A stretch of 64,000 bases of DNA from Jannaschia marina (GCF_013404595.1 NZ_JABVAX010000004.1:62001-126000), one strand, 5' to 3'. Positions 44,688 to 53,911 are shown, numbered from the stretch's first letter. Notes: generated from the sequence alone by a model not told the origin. Numbers and translations are program-made.

Positions 44688-45298
44688 GGGGCGCATCCCT
44701 TTCCGCGATGGCTCTGTCGGTGCTCCTGCCGATGGGGGCCGCACGTGCCGACTGCCCGCCCCCCGAGGCGATCGAGACGGGCATCGAGGTGACCTACGCG
44801 AAACCCGCCAACGACCCCAACACGGACGTCTTCCGCCGGCTTCCCGATGGCCGCATCGAACTCCTCTGGACCGATGCGGGCGACGTGAACCGGGACATCC
44901 TGGAGGGGGGTGTCTTCTGGAGCTTCTCGCAGCCGCTGACGAACGGGGTCCCCGACGGCCTGCCGCTCCTGCGCGAGGCTGATCCGCCCTTCGCGGCCGG
45001 CGATCGCCCCGTTCCCGGGGGCCGATGGGACAGCCGGGTGCGGATCCTCTGGGCCCCGGACGACATCGAGAAGGTGACGCTGACCTTCGAATGGAAGGCC
45101 ATGGAGACGCGGGACATCGGCGGCTGCAACCTCAACGTGCTGCCCGGCACCGCGGTCGAGAGCGGGAGCCGCGACGGCACCTTCCGGCAGGATTTGCTCT
45201 ACCTTCCGGACTATGGCGTGACGATCGTGACCGCCTATGCCTTCAACCAGAAGCCAATTACGCGGTTGACGCCGACGGACATCCGGGCGGTGCCATGA
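44684..45298 (+). CDS. Exported protein of unknown function between ureC and ureE
   Basis: 204 residues from a TTG start that overlaps the ureC stop (TTGA); ATG 44708 is an alternative. A signal peptide ([15 protein letters not shown]) is followed by [38 protein letters not shown] and a beta-rich body with one further Cys (GGCNLNV). Not recognised. Tight packing between ureC and ureE suggests it is part of the operon. A periplasmic role in nickel or urea handling is only a guess. Confidence 0.7.
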   Translation: MRGASLSAMALSVLLPMGAARADCPPPEAIETGIEVTYAKPANDPNTDVFRRLPDGRIELLWTDAGDVNRDILEGGVFWSFSQPLTNGVPDGLPLLREADPPFAAGDRPVPGGRWDSRVRILWAPDDIEKVTLTFEWKAMETRDIGGCNLNVLPGTAVESGSRDGTFRQDLLYLPDYGVTIVTAYAFNQKPITRLTPTDIRAVP

Positions 45299-45729
45299 GT
45301 GTCACGCTCCTCGACCACCTGCACGCCCCCGCCGACGTGATCCGGCTCGACTACGACGCGCGGCTCCTGCGGCGGAAGCGGCTCGTCACCGAAGGCGGAC
45401 GGGCCGTGCACCTGGACCTGCCCGAGCTGACGGACCTGAGCCACCACGCGGGGCTGCGCCTCGACGACGGGACGGAGATCGCGCTCGAAGCCGCACCGGA
45501 GCCCGTGCTCGTGGTGCGGGGCGACCTGCCGCGGCTCGCCTGGCACATCGGCAACCGGCACACTCCTTGCCAGATGGGACCGGATCACCTCGTCATCCGC
45601 GACGACCACGTGCTGCGCGGAATGCTCGAAGGGCTCGGGGCCGAGGTCAGCGCCGAGACGCGGCCCTTCCACCCCGAGGGCGGGGCCTATGGCCACGGAC
45701 GCACGATGGGCCACGCCCATGAACACTGA
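45295..45729 (+). CDS. ureE: Urease accessory protein UreE (nickel chaperone)
   Basis: A 144-residue UreE. The N-terminal peptide-binding domain has RLDYDARLLRRKRLVTEGGRAVHLDLPE; the metal-binding domain has LAWHIGNRHTPCQ (conserved His) and a modest His tail, [12 protein letters not shown]. It delivers nickel to UreG. It overlaps the upstream exported protein by 4 bases and ureF by 11. Confidence 0.95.
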   Translation: MSVTLLDHLHAPADVIRLDYDARLLRRKRLVTEGGRAVHLDLPELTDLSHHAGLRLDDGTEIALEAAPEPVLVVRGDLPRLAWHIGNRHTPCQMGPDHLVIRDDHVLRGMLEGLGAEVSAETRPFHPEGGAYGHGRTMGHAHEH

Positions 45730-46336
45730 CCTGCTGCGTTTGACGCAGTGGCTCTCGCCCGCCTTTCCGGTCTCGGGCTACGCCTATTCCCACGGGCTGG
45801 AGACGGCGATGGCCGAGGGGCGGGTGCGCAACGGTGCGGAGGTGGCCCGATGGGTGCGCGCGGTGATCGAACGGGGGGCGGGGCCGCTCGACGCCTGGGC
45901 GATCCGGCATGTCATCGGCGGAGGCGACCCGGAGGAGGTGGCCGCGACGCTGCGGGCCCGGGCCGGATGCGCCGAACGCTGGCAGGAAATGCGCGACCAG
46001 GGCGCGGCCTTCTGCGCGACGACCAACGCGATGGGCGAGCCGCCGCTCGCGGATCTGCCGCTGCCGGTCGCGCTCGGGCTGCGCGCGCGGGGGATGGCGG
46101 CCGAGACGGTCGTCCTCCTCTACCTGCAGGCCTTCGCGGCACAGATGGTCTCGGCCGCGACGCGCTTCCTGCCGCTCGGGCAGGCCGAGGCGCAGACCCT
46201 CCTGCGCGATTTGCACCCCTTTCTCATGACAACGGCCGCCCGTGACGATCCGCTGCCGCCCGGCAGTGCGGCGATGGTCGCGGAGCTCGACGCGATGGCG
46301 CATGAAACCCTGCAACCGAGGATCTTCCGCACATGA
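45719..46336 (+). CDS. ureF: Urease accessory protein UreF
   Basis: A 205-residue UreF, all-helical. [36 protein letters not shown] is the family's opening. It bridges UreD and UreG in the activation complex. The start used is ATG 45719; an upstream in-frame start runs further into ureE. Overlaps the next gene by 4 bases. Confidence 0.96.
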   Translation: MNTDLLRLTQWLSPAFPVSGYAYSHGLETAMAEGRVRNGAEVARWVRAVIERGAGPLDAWAIRHVIGGGDPEEVAATLRARAGCAERWQEMRDQGAAFCATTNAMGEPPLADLPLPVALGLRARGMAAETVVLLYLQAFAAQMVSAATRFLPLGQAEAQTLLRDLHPFLMTTAARDDPLPPGSAAMVAELDAMAHETLQPRIFRT

Positions 46337-46707
46337 GCAGCTACGACACCGGAAAGGCCCTCTCCGAAGAGCTGAACCCCGGAATGGAGGCGGCGCTCGA
46401 CGCGCGCTATGGCCACCTTCTGCCGGGCATGGCCGAGGGGGTCGTCGACTTCGCCTACGGCCGCCAGTACGCGCGCCCCGGCCTGCCGCTGCGGGACCGC
46501 TACATCGCGACCATCGCCGCGCTCACGGCGCTCGGTGGGCAGACACGGCCGCAGCTGAAGGTGAACATCGCCGGTGGTCGCAAGGCGGGGCTCAGCCGCG
46601 AGGAGATCGCCGAGACGATCTGGCAAATGGCGCTCTACGGCGGATTTCCGGCGGCGATCAACGGGCTCAATGCCGCGCTCGAAGTCTTCGAGGAGGAAGA
46701 CGCGTGA
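46333..46707 (+). CDS. Carboxymuconolactone decarboxylase/AhpD-like protein
   Basis: A 124-residue CMD-family helical protein: [63 protein letters not shown]. It lacks the CxxC of AhpD peroxidase-type members, so the catalytic type is closer to the gamma-carboxymuconolactone decarboxylase group, though with no partner genes. It overlaps both ureF and ureG by 4 bases, so it is a full part of the operon. A urease function is not known. Confidence 0.88.
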   Translation: MSSYDTGKALSEELNPGMEAALDARYGHLLPGMAEGVVDFAYGRQYARPGLPLRDRYIATIAALTALGGQTRPQLKVNIAGGRKAGLSREEIAETIWQMALYGGFPAAINGLNAALEVFEEEDA

Positions 46708-47333
46708 CGTCTCCGAACGGCCCCCTGCGCGTCGGGATCGGCGGCCCCGTCGGCGCGGGCAAGACGACGCTGACCGAACAGCTGGCCCGCGCTCTGGCCC
46801 CCGACCTGTCGATCGCGGTCATCACGAACGACATCTACACCCGCGAGGATGCCGAGGCGCTGATGCGGGCGCAGGTGCTGCCGCTCGATCGCATCCGCGG
46901 TGTCGAGACGGGGGGCTGCCCGCATACGGCCATCCGGGAGGATGCCTCGATCAACCTTGCCGCCATCGCCGACCTGCGCGCGACGCACCCCGACCTCGAC
47001 GTCGTCCTGATCGAGAGCGGGGGCGACAACCTCGCCGCGACCTTCTCGCCCGAACTGGCCGACCTGACGCTCTACGTGATCGACACGGCCGCCGGGCAGG
47101 ACATTCCTCGCAAGCGGGGGCCGGGGGTGACGCGCTCGGACCTGCTGATCCTCAACAAGACCGACCTCGCGCCCCACGTGGGCGTCGACCTCGACCGCGC
47201 GCGCGCCGACCTCGACGTGGCACGGGGCGCGCGGCCCTACGTGATGGCCGCGCTGCGCCACGGTACCGGGGTCGCGGAGGTGGTGGACTTCATCCGGCGC
47301 GAGGGCGGGCTCGAAAAGGACGCCGCATCCTGA
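46704..47333 (+). CDS. ureG: Urease accessory protein UreG (GTPase)
   Basis: A 209-residue UreG from a GTG start overlapping the upstream stop, behind GAGGAGGAAG. P-loop [11 protein letters not shown] near residue 13, nickel-binding CPH in [49 protein letters not shown]. It couples GTP hydrolysis to nickel insertion. Last gene of the urease cluster. Confidence 0.98.
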   Translation: MTSPNGPLRVGIGGPVGAGKTTLTEQLARALAPDLSIAVITNDIYTREDAEALMRAQVLPLDRIRGVETGGCPHTAIREDASINLAAIADLRATHPDLDVVLIESGGDNLAATFSPELADLTLYVIDTAAGQDIPRKRGPGVTRSDLLILNKTDLAPHVGVDLDRARADLDVARGARPYVMAALRHGTGVAEVVDFIRREGGLEKDAAS

Positions 47334-47361
47334 CAGGCTCCTGACAGGATGCTGTCAGGAG
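47328..47361. promoter_or_regulatory. TCCTGACAGG direct repeats and hairpin before the VOC gene
   Basis: TCCTGACAGG stands at 47328-47337 and 47339-47348, 11 bp apart, and an inverted GCTGTCAGGA follows at 47351-47360. The last two form a 9-bp stem (CTCCTGACA/TGTCAGGAG) with loop GGATGC. There is no T-tract, so an operator for the WYL regulator two genes on is more likely than a ureG terminator. The first copy overlaps the end of ureG. Confidence 0.5.
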
Positions 47362-47417
47362 GGCTGTGCGATCTCTCCCGCAGCCCCGATCCGGGGCCTC
47401 AGACAAGGAGAGTGACC

Positions 47418-47816
47418 ATGACCGAGACCCATGATTTCAACCCCGGCACCGTCGACGGAGCCGCGCCCAATGCCGTCGTCTGGGCCGAGATCCCCGTCGG
47501 TGACCTCGCCCGGGCGCAGGGCTTCTACGAGACGGTGCTGGGCGTGACGATGACGGCCGAGCAGATGGGCCCCAACATGGCCGCGACCTTCCCCTATGGC
47601 GGCGGCGTGTCGGGCCACATCTACGAGGGCAAGCCGGCGGGCGACGGGCGCGGGCCGACCGTGAGCCTGGCCGTGACGGACCCGCTTCCGGCGGTGATGG
47701 AGCGGGTGCGCAAGGCGGGCGGCGAGGTCGTGAGCGAGACGATCACCATCCCCTTCGGCACGTTCTTCTACGCGACCGACCCCGACGGCAATTCGCTCAG
47801 CTTCTTCCGGTTCTGA
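47418..47816 (+). CDS. VOC-family (glyoxalase-like) protein
   Basis: A 132-residue vicinal-oxygen-chelate protein. PNAVVWAEIPVGDLARAQGFYETVLGVTM near residue 17 and FFYATDPDGNSLSFFRF at the C-terminus are the two beta-alpha-beta modules' hallmarks. The metal ligand pattern is not complete enough to name a reaction. AAGGAG at 47405-47410 precedes the ATG. It lies 3 bases before the WYL regulator, a pairing in which the regulator usually controls the VOC gene. Confidence 0.9.
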   Translation: MTETHDFNPGTVDGAAPNAVVWAEIPVGDLARAQGFYETVLGVTMTAEQMGPNMAATFPYGGGVSGHIYEGKPAGDGRGPTVSLAVTDPLPAVMERVRKAGGEVVSETITIPFGTFFYATDPDGNSLSFFRF

Positions 47817-47819
47817 GGG

Positions 47820-48533
47820 ATGCGCCGGGCCGATCGTCTCTTCCGTCTCGTGCAGTTGATGCGCGGGGGTAAGCTCTGGACGGCGGCGCGGCTGTCGGAG
47901 GCGATGGAGGTGTCGGAACGCACCGTCTATCGCGACATCGCCGACCTTCAGGCCTCGGGCGTGCCGATCGAGGGGGCAGCGGGCGTGGGCTACATCATGC
48001 GGGCGGGGTTCGACATCCCGCCCCTGATGTTCACCCCCGAGGAGGTCACGGCGCTGGCGCTCGGGGCGCGGATGGTCTCGGCCTGGGGCGGGCCCGGGAT
48101 GGAGGAGGGCGCGCGTGACGCGCTTGCCAAGATCGAGGCCGTGCTGCCGCGCGGGCAGGACGTGCAGGACGCGCTCGACCGCCATTTCGTGCTGCGTTCG
48201 GGCCTTGCCGAGTCGGACCGCGTGCGCCTCGACACCCTCGACCACCAGATCCGCGACCGCCGCTGGACGCGCCTTGTCTATGTCACCCCGGACGGCACCC
48301 ACACCGACCGGCGCGTGCGACCGCTCGGCCTCTGGTTCTGGGGCAAGGTCTGGACGCTGGTGGCCTGGTGCGCGCTCCGGGAGGATTTCCGCATGTTCCG
48401 CGTGGATCGCATCGGCGTGCTTGACCCGCTCGACGAGCGGTTCCCCGACGACCCGAAGCGCAGCCTCGCCGCCTGCATGGCAGCGATCGAGGCACGGGAA
48501 GGGCGGCGGCTTCCGGGCGATCCGTTGCGCTAA
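47820..48533 (+). CDS. YafY-type transcriptional regulator (HTH plus WYL domain)
   Basis: A 237-residue regulator. The N-terminal HTH is RRADRLFRLVQLMRGGKLWTAARLSEAMEVSERTVYRDIADLQASGVPIEG; the WYL domain (about 135-215) contains the RPLGLWFWGKVWTLVAWCALREDFRMFRVDRI core, with the WYL position replaced by LVAWC. WYL domains sense ligands or single-stranded nucleic acid. It is co-transcribed with the VOC gene and probably binds the repeats upstream of it. Confidence 0.93.
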   Translation: MRRADRLFRLVQLMRGGKLWTAARLSEAMEVSERTVYRDIADLQASGVPIEGAAGVGYIMRAGFDIPPLMFTPEEVTALALGARMVSAWGGPGMEEGARDALAKIEAVLPRGQDVQDALDRHFVLRSGLAESDRVRLDTLDHQIRDRRWTRLVYVTPDGTHTDRRVRPLGLWFWGKVWTLVAWCALREDFRMFRVDRIGVLDPLDERFPDDPKRSLAACMAAIEAREGRRLPGDPLR

Positions 48534-48633
48534 GGCACTGTTGCGCAAGGCCGTATGCTCGCGCGTCGGTAGAGACGGAGCTCCGGGATCCCGTTAACAG
48601 AGATGAACGAACCGTTAACAAGGATCCTGTTCC

Positions 48634-48813
48634 ATGAAGTATATCGTCCTCTGCGCCGCCCTCGCTCTGGCCACCCCCGCACTTGCCGCCGCGCCGGCCA
48701 CGGGCACGCCGGGCCTCGGCGCGCAGGAAGTTTCGCACGACGGCGGGTGCCGCAAGAACTCGCCTCCGGGCCAGTGCTGCCACGCCGGGTCGCAACCGCT
48801 GCACTGCCACTGA
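48634..48813 (+). CDS. Small secreted cysteine-rich protein
   Basis: 59 residues: signal peptide MKYIVLCAALALATPALA, then a mature part of about 40 residues containing GLGAQEVSHDGGCRKN and PPGQCCHAGSQPLHCH. Four Cys and three His in 25 residues could form disulfides or bind a metal. As I recall, similar proteins ending PPGQCCH...CH occur across Rhodobacteraceae, so the pattern is conserved. CCGTTAACA occurs twice just upstream (48591 and 48612, 21 bp apart). Confidence 0.72.
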   Translation: MKYIVLCAALALATPALAAAPATGTPGLGAQEVSHDGGCRKNSPPGQCCHAGSQPLHCH

Positions 48814-48834
48814 ACGGCGTGAGCCTCGTCGATT

Positions 48835-48902
48835 GTCATGGTCGGACTTGATCCGACCATCTCTCCCCACCGCGAGATCCTCGGGTTGAGCCCGAGGATG
48901 AC
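48835..48902. repeat. Palindromic repeat element (copy 3), before tatD end
   Basis: GTCATGGTCGGACTTGATCC begins the left half, which ends CCATCTC; the right half is GAGATCCTCGGGTTGAGCCCGAGGATGAC. The same two-hairpin mirror layout as the other copies. The left hairpin has diverged. It sits between the small secreted gene and the convergent tatD. Confidence 0.85.
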
Positions 48903-48940
48903 GCGCGTGGAGGATGACGGGGGCGGTGGCCTTGAGCCGC

Positions 48941-49726
48941 TCAGGCCGCCGCCTTCGGGAAGAGCCGCTCGAAATTGGCCTCAGTTGCCGCCGCGAAATC
49001 GACGTAGTCCATCCCGCAGACCTCTGCCCCGACGCGGGCGGTGTGGTTCACGAAGGCCGGTTCGTTGCGTTTTCCGCGGTGGGGCGGGGGGGCGAGGTAG
49101 GGGCTGTCGGTTTCCACGAGGATGCGGTCGAGTGGGGCGGCCGCGAAGATTTCGCGCACCTCCCGGCTGCGGGGGAAGGCCGCGATCCCCGACATCGACA
49201 GGTAGAACCCGAGGTCGAGCGCGGCGCGCGCGAGCTCGGGCCCGCTCGAATAGCAGTGCATCTGGCAGTCGTAGGCGCCCGCGCGATGCTCCTCGGTCAG
49301 GATGCGCGCCATGTCGGCGTCGGCGTCGCGCGCGTGGATGATGAGCGGCAGGCCGGTCTGCCGCGCCGCCTCGATATGCAGGCGCAGGCTCTCCTGCTGC
49401 GCGTTCTTGCTCTCTGCGGTGTAGTGGTAGTCGAGCCCGGTCTCCCCGATGCCGACCATCTTGGGGTGGCGGGCCAGGTCGACCAGCTCCTCGACGGTGG
49501 CCATCGGCTCCTCGGCGGCGGACATCGGATGCGTGCCGGCGGCCCAGAAGACGGGGGCATGGGCCTCGGCGAGGGCGCGCACGGCGGGCGCGTTGCGCAG
49601 CTTCGTGCAGATCGTGACCATGCGGTGCACGCCCGCCTCGGCGGCGCGGGCCAGGAGGTCGGGCAGCTCGCCCTCGAACTGCGGGAAGTCGAGGTGGCAA
49701 TGGGCGTCGGTGATCTTCGGTTCCAT
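48941..49726 (-). CDS. tatD: TatD-family metal-dependent hydrolase (DNase)
   Basis: A 261-residue TatD started at MEPKITDAHCHLDF. Metal ligands HCH near residue 10, GIGETGLDYHY near 92, LPLIIHARDAD near 127, QMHCYSS near 153, and VETDSPYLAPPPHRGKRNEP near 205. TatD enzymes are 3'-5' nucleases or deacylases. It follows holB by 37 bases; the order tmk-holB-tatD is common in alphaproteobacteria. Confidence 0.95.
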   Translation of the reverse strand: MEPKITDAHCHLDFPQFEGELPDLLARAAEAGVHRMVTICTKLRNAPAVRALAEAHAPVFWAAGTHPMSAAEEPMATVEELVDLARHPKMVGIGETGLDYHYTAESKNAQQESLRLHIEAARQTGLPLIIHARDADADMARILTEEHRAGAYDCQMHCYSSGPELARAALDLGFYLSMSGIAAFPRSREVREIFAAAPLDRILVETDSPYLAPPPHRGKRNEPAFVNHTARVGAEVCGMDYVDFAAATEANFERLFPKAAA

Positions 49727-49763
49727 GGGGCGGGCGTAGACCGCGCGCCGGGCCGTCGCAACC

Positions 49764-50825
49764 TCAGATCCGGCGGGCCTGCGCGTCGACGCGGGCGAGC
49801 GCGTCCCAGACGATGGCGGCCGGGTCGACATTGACGGCGCGCGCGTGGGTCGCGCGGTCGCTCACCTCCTGCGCGACGTGGGCCCAGGTGCGGGCGGCGG
49901 CGTCGTGGGGGGCGAGGCGGGTCAGCGTGCGGACCTCGGCCTCGGGCGCGTCGACCGGGGTTCCAAGGAGACCGGCGCGCGCCGCCCGGTGCAGGAGCCG
50001 GGCCAGCGCACCGAGGGTCGCGTCGAGCCGGGGCTGCCCGGCCTTGCCGGAGCAGGCATCGGCCAGCTTGCGCGCGCGGGCGCGGTCCATCGACGGGCCG
50101 GCGAAGAGATCGAGAAGCGCCTCGTAGATCTCCGCGCCTCCCTCGGCCAGTTCCAGTGCGGCCCCCACGGACCCTTCGGCCAGCGCGGAGGCCGCCGCCG
50201 GGTGCCCGCCCGCCTGCTCGACCGCCGCTTCGAGTGCGGGTTGGGCGAGCGGTTGCAACCGCAGCACGCGGCAGCGCGAGCGGATCGTGGGCAGGAGTCG
50301 CGCGGGCTGGTGCGAGACGAGGAGGAGCGTCGCCTGCGCCGGGGGCTCCTCCAGCAGTTTCAGGATCGCGTTGGAGGCCGAGGGGTTCAGCTCGTCCACC
50401 GGATCGACGATGACCACGCGCCGGCCCCCGGCGGACATGCCGAAGAACCCGCCCAGCCGGCGTACCTCGTCGACGGTGATCTGGGTCTTGAGTTTCTTCG
50501 TCTTCTCATCCCAGGGGCGGCGGATGAGCATCACGCCCGGATCCGAGAGCGCGCGGATGCGGGGCAGGGCGGGGTGCCCTTCGGTCGCGTCGAGCGTCTC
50601 CGCCCGCGCCGGCGGATCGGTCAGCAGGAACCGCGCGATGCGCCACGCGAGGGTCGCCTTGCCGATCCCCTGCGGCCCGGTCAGGAGCCAGCCATGGTGG
50701 AGCCGGCCCGTGTTCCAGGCCTCGAGGAACGCGGCCTCGGCCGCCTCCTGCCCGAAGAGCCGGGGTGTCTCGCGCGGGTGCGGGTGCCCGTCGAGGCGGT
50801 CGGCTTCGGGCAGGTCGTCGGTCAC
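49764..50825 (-). CDS. holB: DNA polymerase III delta prime subunit
   Basis: A 353-residue clamp-loader subunit. Walker A-like GPQGIGKATLAWRIARFLL near residue 49, VVIVDPVDELNPSASNAILKLLEEPPAQATLLLVSHQPARLLPTIRSRCRVLRL containing the SRC motif. The start is GTG at 50825, overlapping the tmk stop (GTGA); a far longer frame upstream is a phase of tmk. The C-terminal part is Ala/Leu-rich helical. Confidence 0.95.
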   Translation of the reverse strand: MTDDLPEADRLDGHPHPRETPRLFGQEAAEAAFLEAWNTGRLHHGWLLTGPQGIGKATLAWRIARFLLTDPPARAETLDATEGHPALPRIRALSDPGVMLIRRPWDEKTKKLKTQITVDEVRRLGGFFGMSAGGRRVVIVDPVDELNPSASNAILKLLEEPPAQATLLLVSHQPARLLPTIRSRCRVLRLQPLAQPALEAAVEQAGGHPAAASALAEGSVGAALELAEGGAEIYEALLDLFAGPSMDRARARKLADACSGKAGQPRLDATLGALARLLHRAARAGLLGTPVDAPEAEVRTLTRLAPHDAAARTWAHVAQEVSDRATHARAVNVDPAAIVWDALARVDAQARRI

Positions 50826-51418
50826 GGCAGGGCGGCCCGGACGCGGGCGGCCACCTCTTCGGCGGTGCCGTCGCCGTCGATGAGGCGCACGCGGTCGGGG
50901 AAATCGCGGGCGAGCGCCGCATAGCCCGTGCGCACGGTCTCCTGGAACGTCAGGCCAAGCTGCTCGAACCGGTCTTCCTGACCCGGGCGGGCGAGGCCGC
51001 GGGCGAGCGCGGCCTGCGGGTCCATGTCTATCACGAGGGTCAGGTCGGGCTCCCGCCCGATCACCAGATCCTGCAGCGCATCCACCGTGGCCCGGTCGCC
51101 GCCGCGCGTGCTCTGGTAGACGCGGGTGCTGTCGGTCCAGCGGTCGGTGACGACCCATTCGCCGCGGGCGAGGGCCGGCTCGATCCGGCGTTCGAGGTTG
51201 TCGCGTCGCGCGGCGTTGTAGAGCAGAAGCTCCGTCATGGGCGACCAGCGGCCGGGGTCGCCCTCGACCAGAAGCGCGCGGATGGCCTCGGCCCCCGGGC
51301 TGCCGCCCGGCTCGCGCGTGCGCAGGACGGTGCGGCCCTGAGCCTCCAGGTGATCGGCCAGCATCCGGGCCTGGGTCGACTTGCCGGAGCCGTCGATGCC
51401 TTCGAGGGAAATGAACAT
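50822..51418 (-). CDS. tmk: Thymidylate kinase
   Basis: A 198-residue TMK that makes dTDP. P-loop MFISLEGIDGSGKSTQ, TREPGGSPGAEAIR, VVTDRWTDSTRVYQSTRGG and the LID region LARPGQEDRFEQ. It lies between dac and holB on one strand, 50 bases after dac and overlapping holB by 4 bases. Confidence 0.97.
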   Translation of the reverse strand: MFISLEGIDGSGKSTQARMLADHLEAQGRTVLRTREPGGSPGAEAIRALLVEGDPGRWSPMTELLLYNAARRDNLERRIEPALARGEWVVTDRWTDSTRVYQSTRGGDRATVDALQDLVIGREPDLTLVIDMDPQAALARGLARPGQEDRFEQLGLTFQETVRTGYAALARDFPDRVRLIDGDGTAEEVAARVRAALP

Positions 51419-51468
51419 GGGATCGCCCTAGCAGGGCCGGGGGCGGGGGAAAATCCCCCGCGCGCGCC

Positions 51469-52638
51469 CTATTGGAACCGTTCGAGCGCCGAGCCCAGCA
51501 CCTCGCCCGCGACACGGGCCCCGGCGATCTGGATGCGGCGCACGGGGCCCGCGGCGGCGACGTCGGCGGCGGCGAGGAGCGGAACCTCGACCGGGGGGAC
51601 ACCCGGGTGCGACAGCGTGATGGTGCCGAGCTGCGCGCCGGCCGTCACGGGGGCTTCGATGGGGCCGTCGAAGGCGACTTCGCCCTGCACCGGCTCGCGC
51701 CCCGAAACGGGCAGCAGAACGCGCACGCTCTCGGCCGGGACGAGGCCGACGGTGGCTGCCTCGCCCATGAAGACGTCGGCCTGCAGGAGCGGCGCGCGCT
51801 CCGTCAGAAGGTCGACCTCGGCGAACTGGCGGAAGGCCCAGTTGACGATGCGCTCGCTCTCCTCGGCGCGCGAGGCTTCGGTATCGAGGCCCGAGATGAC
51901 GAAGGTCACCCGCCGGTCGCCCTGCACGGCGCTGCCGACGAGGCCGTAGCCCGCCTCCTGCGTGTGCCCGGTCTTCAGCCCGTCTGCGCCGATGTTGAGC
52001 CGCAGGAGCGGGTTGCGGTTGAAGCGGTTCGAGGGCGAGCGGCCGTCGAAAGCGAACTCGGTCTCGGCGAAATAGGGATAGTACTGCGGAAACTCGGTGA
52101 TGAGCCGTTCGGCCAGGATTGCCAGGTCCATCATCGACATCACGTGCCCGGGCGCGGGCCAGCCGTTGGAGTTGCGGAAGACCGAATTCTCCATCCCGAG
52201 CTCGCGTGCGCGCGTCGTCATCATCTGCGAGAAGCCGGTCTCGGTGCCGTCGGGCGAAAGGGCCTCGGCCAGCACCGCGGTCGCATCGTTGCCCGACAGG
52301 ACGACCACGCCGCGGATCAGATCCTCGACCGAGACGCGGTCCCGGCTGTCGAGGAACATGGTCGAGCCGCCATAGCTTGCCGCGTGCTGCGAGACCGGCA
52401 GGGTCGTGTCGAGCGACAGCCGACCGTCCTCCAGAGCCTCGAACGTCATGTTGAGCGTCATCAGCTTCGACATGGACGCCGGCGGCAGCGGCACGTCGCC
52501 GTTCTTCGAGAGCAGCACCTGCTGCGTGTTGTGGTCGACCACGACGGCCGATCCGGCGCGGGTCTGGAACTCCTGCGCGAGGGCCGGAGAGGCGAGAAGC
52601 AGCGCCGCGATCAGCGGGCGAAGGGCAGGGCGGAGCAT
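51469..52638 (-). CDS. D-alanyl-D-alanine carboxypeptidase (PBP5/6 type)
   Basis: A 389-residue DacA/DacC-type enzyme. Signal peptide LRPLIAALLLASPALAQE. Active-site SxxK is ASMSKLMT near residue 51, SxN is VLSGNDATAVL near 114, and KTG is DGLKTGHTQEAGYG near 215. The C-terminal PBP5 domain (about 270-365) and an amphipathic end QIAGARVAGEVLGSALERFQ anchor it to the membrane. It trims the terminal D-Ala of peptidoglycan stems. Downstream of the SPOR lipoprotein and upstream of tmk. Confidence 0.96.
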   Translation of the reverse strand: MLRPALRPLIAALLLASPALAQEFQTRAGSAVVVDHNTQQVLLSKNGDVPLPPASMSKLMTLNMTFEALEDGRLSLDTTLPVSQHAASYGGSTMFLDSRDRVSVEDLIRGVVVLSGNDATAVLAEALSPDGTETGFSQMMTTRARELGMENSVFRNSNGWPAPGHVMSMMDLAILAERLITEFPQYYPYFAETEFAFDGRSPSNRFNRNPLLRLNIGADGLKTGHTQEAGYGLVGSAVQGDRRVTFVISGLDTEASRAEESERIVNWAFRQFAEVDLLTERAPLLQADVFMGEAATVGLVPAESVRVLLPVSGREPVQGEVAFDGPIEAPVTAGAQLGTITLSHPGVPPVEVPLLAAADVAAAGPVRRIQIAGARVAGEVLGSALERFQ

Positions 52639-52681
52639 GGGCAGGATTCTCCGATGTGAATGTCGGGGCCCCGTATGGACC

Positions 52682-53815
52682 TCAGCCGCGGACGGCGAAA
52701 GCATCCGTGAAGCCGAGCGACTTGGCCTTGCGGATTACCGCCGCCCGGTCGGACGACGTCGTCGACGGGCCGACCACGACGCGCCAGAAGGTACGGCCGC
52801 GGGCCTCCTCCTCCAAAACGGTCGGCACGACGCCGGCGTTCGACAGGGCGGTTGCCGTGTTGCGGGCGTTATCCTCGACCGAGAAGATGCCGATCTGGAC
52901 GTAGGCGCGCTCGAGTCCGGAGCTGCGCGCGGGCGCAGGCGTGGCGGAAGCGGTGCGTACGGGAGCCGCGTCGAGCGACGAGGAGGTCACGGCGGGGGCC
53001 GCACCGCTCGCGGCGACGGGCTCCGGCAGGACCGACTGATCCGGCAGGGCGGCGGGGGCTTCTGGCGTGCCGCCGCCGCGCCGCTTGAAGAGGCGGGTGA
53101 AGAAGTTGCCGCGGCGGGGTTCCGCGGCCGGCGCCGCGGCTTCGGCCGGAGCGGTGCCGCTCTCGGCATCCGCATCCCCGACCGTGTCGAGCGCCGCACC
53201 GGCCGCCGCGATCGCGTCGGGGCGAGGGGCTTCGGTCTCTTCGGCGGCGACGGGGGCCTCCGGCGTTTCGACGATTTCCTCGGCGAGCGGTGCCGTCTCG
53301 GCTCCGGCGCTGGCGTCCGGGGCGCTGGCGGCGGGGGCGGGTACCGGCGCGGCGCTTTCTTCCCGCCGGAGCGCCACGACATCGACCATCGTGGGCGAGC
53401 CGGCCAGGATCCCGAGCGCCGCCGCGGCGTCGGAGGAAATCTGGAGCGTCGGCCCCGGGTTCGACCGCTCGCGCTTGAAGAGCGCGCCGATGACGAACTT
53501 GCCATTCTCCTCGTTGCGGATGATGACGCGCTCGGGATCGCGCACGTCGGGTGCCGCGACCCAGACGCCGCCGAGCGACGGCCGCCCGTCCCAGAGGGCG
53601 CGATCCTTGGCGCTGAAGACCTCAGGGGCCTCGACGTCGCGTTCGATGAGCTGCACGCTGTCGCCGATCGGCGCGGCGCGCGTGGCGTCCTTGCCGCCCC
53701 CCGCACCGGGGAACGTGCCCTGACAGCCGGCGATCAGCGCGACGAGGGCGACGGACGAAATAATACGGATAGAGTGGGGTGCAAAGACCCCTCGTGTTGC
53801 CTGTCGCACTGTCAC
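52682..53815 (-). CDS. SPOR-domain lipoprotein
   Basis: A 377-residue protein. The lipobox is ALIAGC near residue 30, behind a leader that starts at GTG 53815 (start not certain). Residues 35-130 form a beta-rich region, 130-295 a long Ala/Pro/Glu linker, and 298-377 a SPOR domain (YVQIGIFSVEDNARNTATALSNAG ... FWRVVVGPSTTSSDRAAVIRKAKSLGFTDAFAV). SPOR domains bind denuded glycan at the septum. Its placement before dac suggests a joint role in septal wall processing. Confidence 0.9.
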   Translation of the reverse strand: MTVRQATRGVFAPHSIRIISSVALVALIAGCQGTFPGAGGGKDATRAAPIGDSVQLIERDVEAPEVFSAKDRALWDGRPSLGGVWVAAPDVRDPERVIIRNEENGKFVIGALFKRERSNPGPTLQISSDAAAALGILAGSPTMVDVVALRREESAAPVPAPAASAPDASAGAETAPLAEEIVETPEAPVAAEETEAPRPDAIAAAGAALDTVGDADAESGTAPAEAAAPAAEPRRGNFFTRLFKRRGGGTPEAPAALPDQSVLPEPVAASGAAPAVTSSSLDAAPVRTASATPAPARSSGLERAYVQIGIFSVEDNARNTATALSNAGVVPTVLEEEARGRTFWRVVVGPSTTSSDRAAVIRKAKSLGFTDAFAVRG

Positions 53816-53911
53816 TGCCCCGTGCTTGCTACTGCCTTGGTGCGGCCCGTTTTCCGGACCTGCATTAAATTTAACCGTAGCCGAGGAATTCCGTTCTGTG
53901 AAGCCTGCGCA

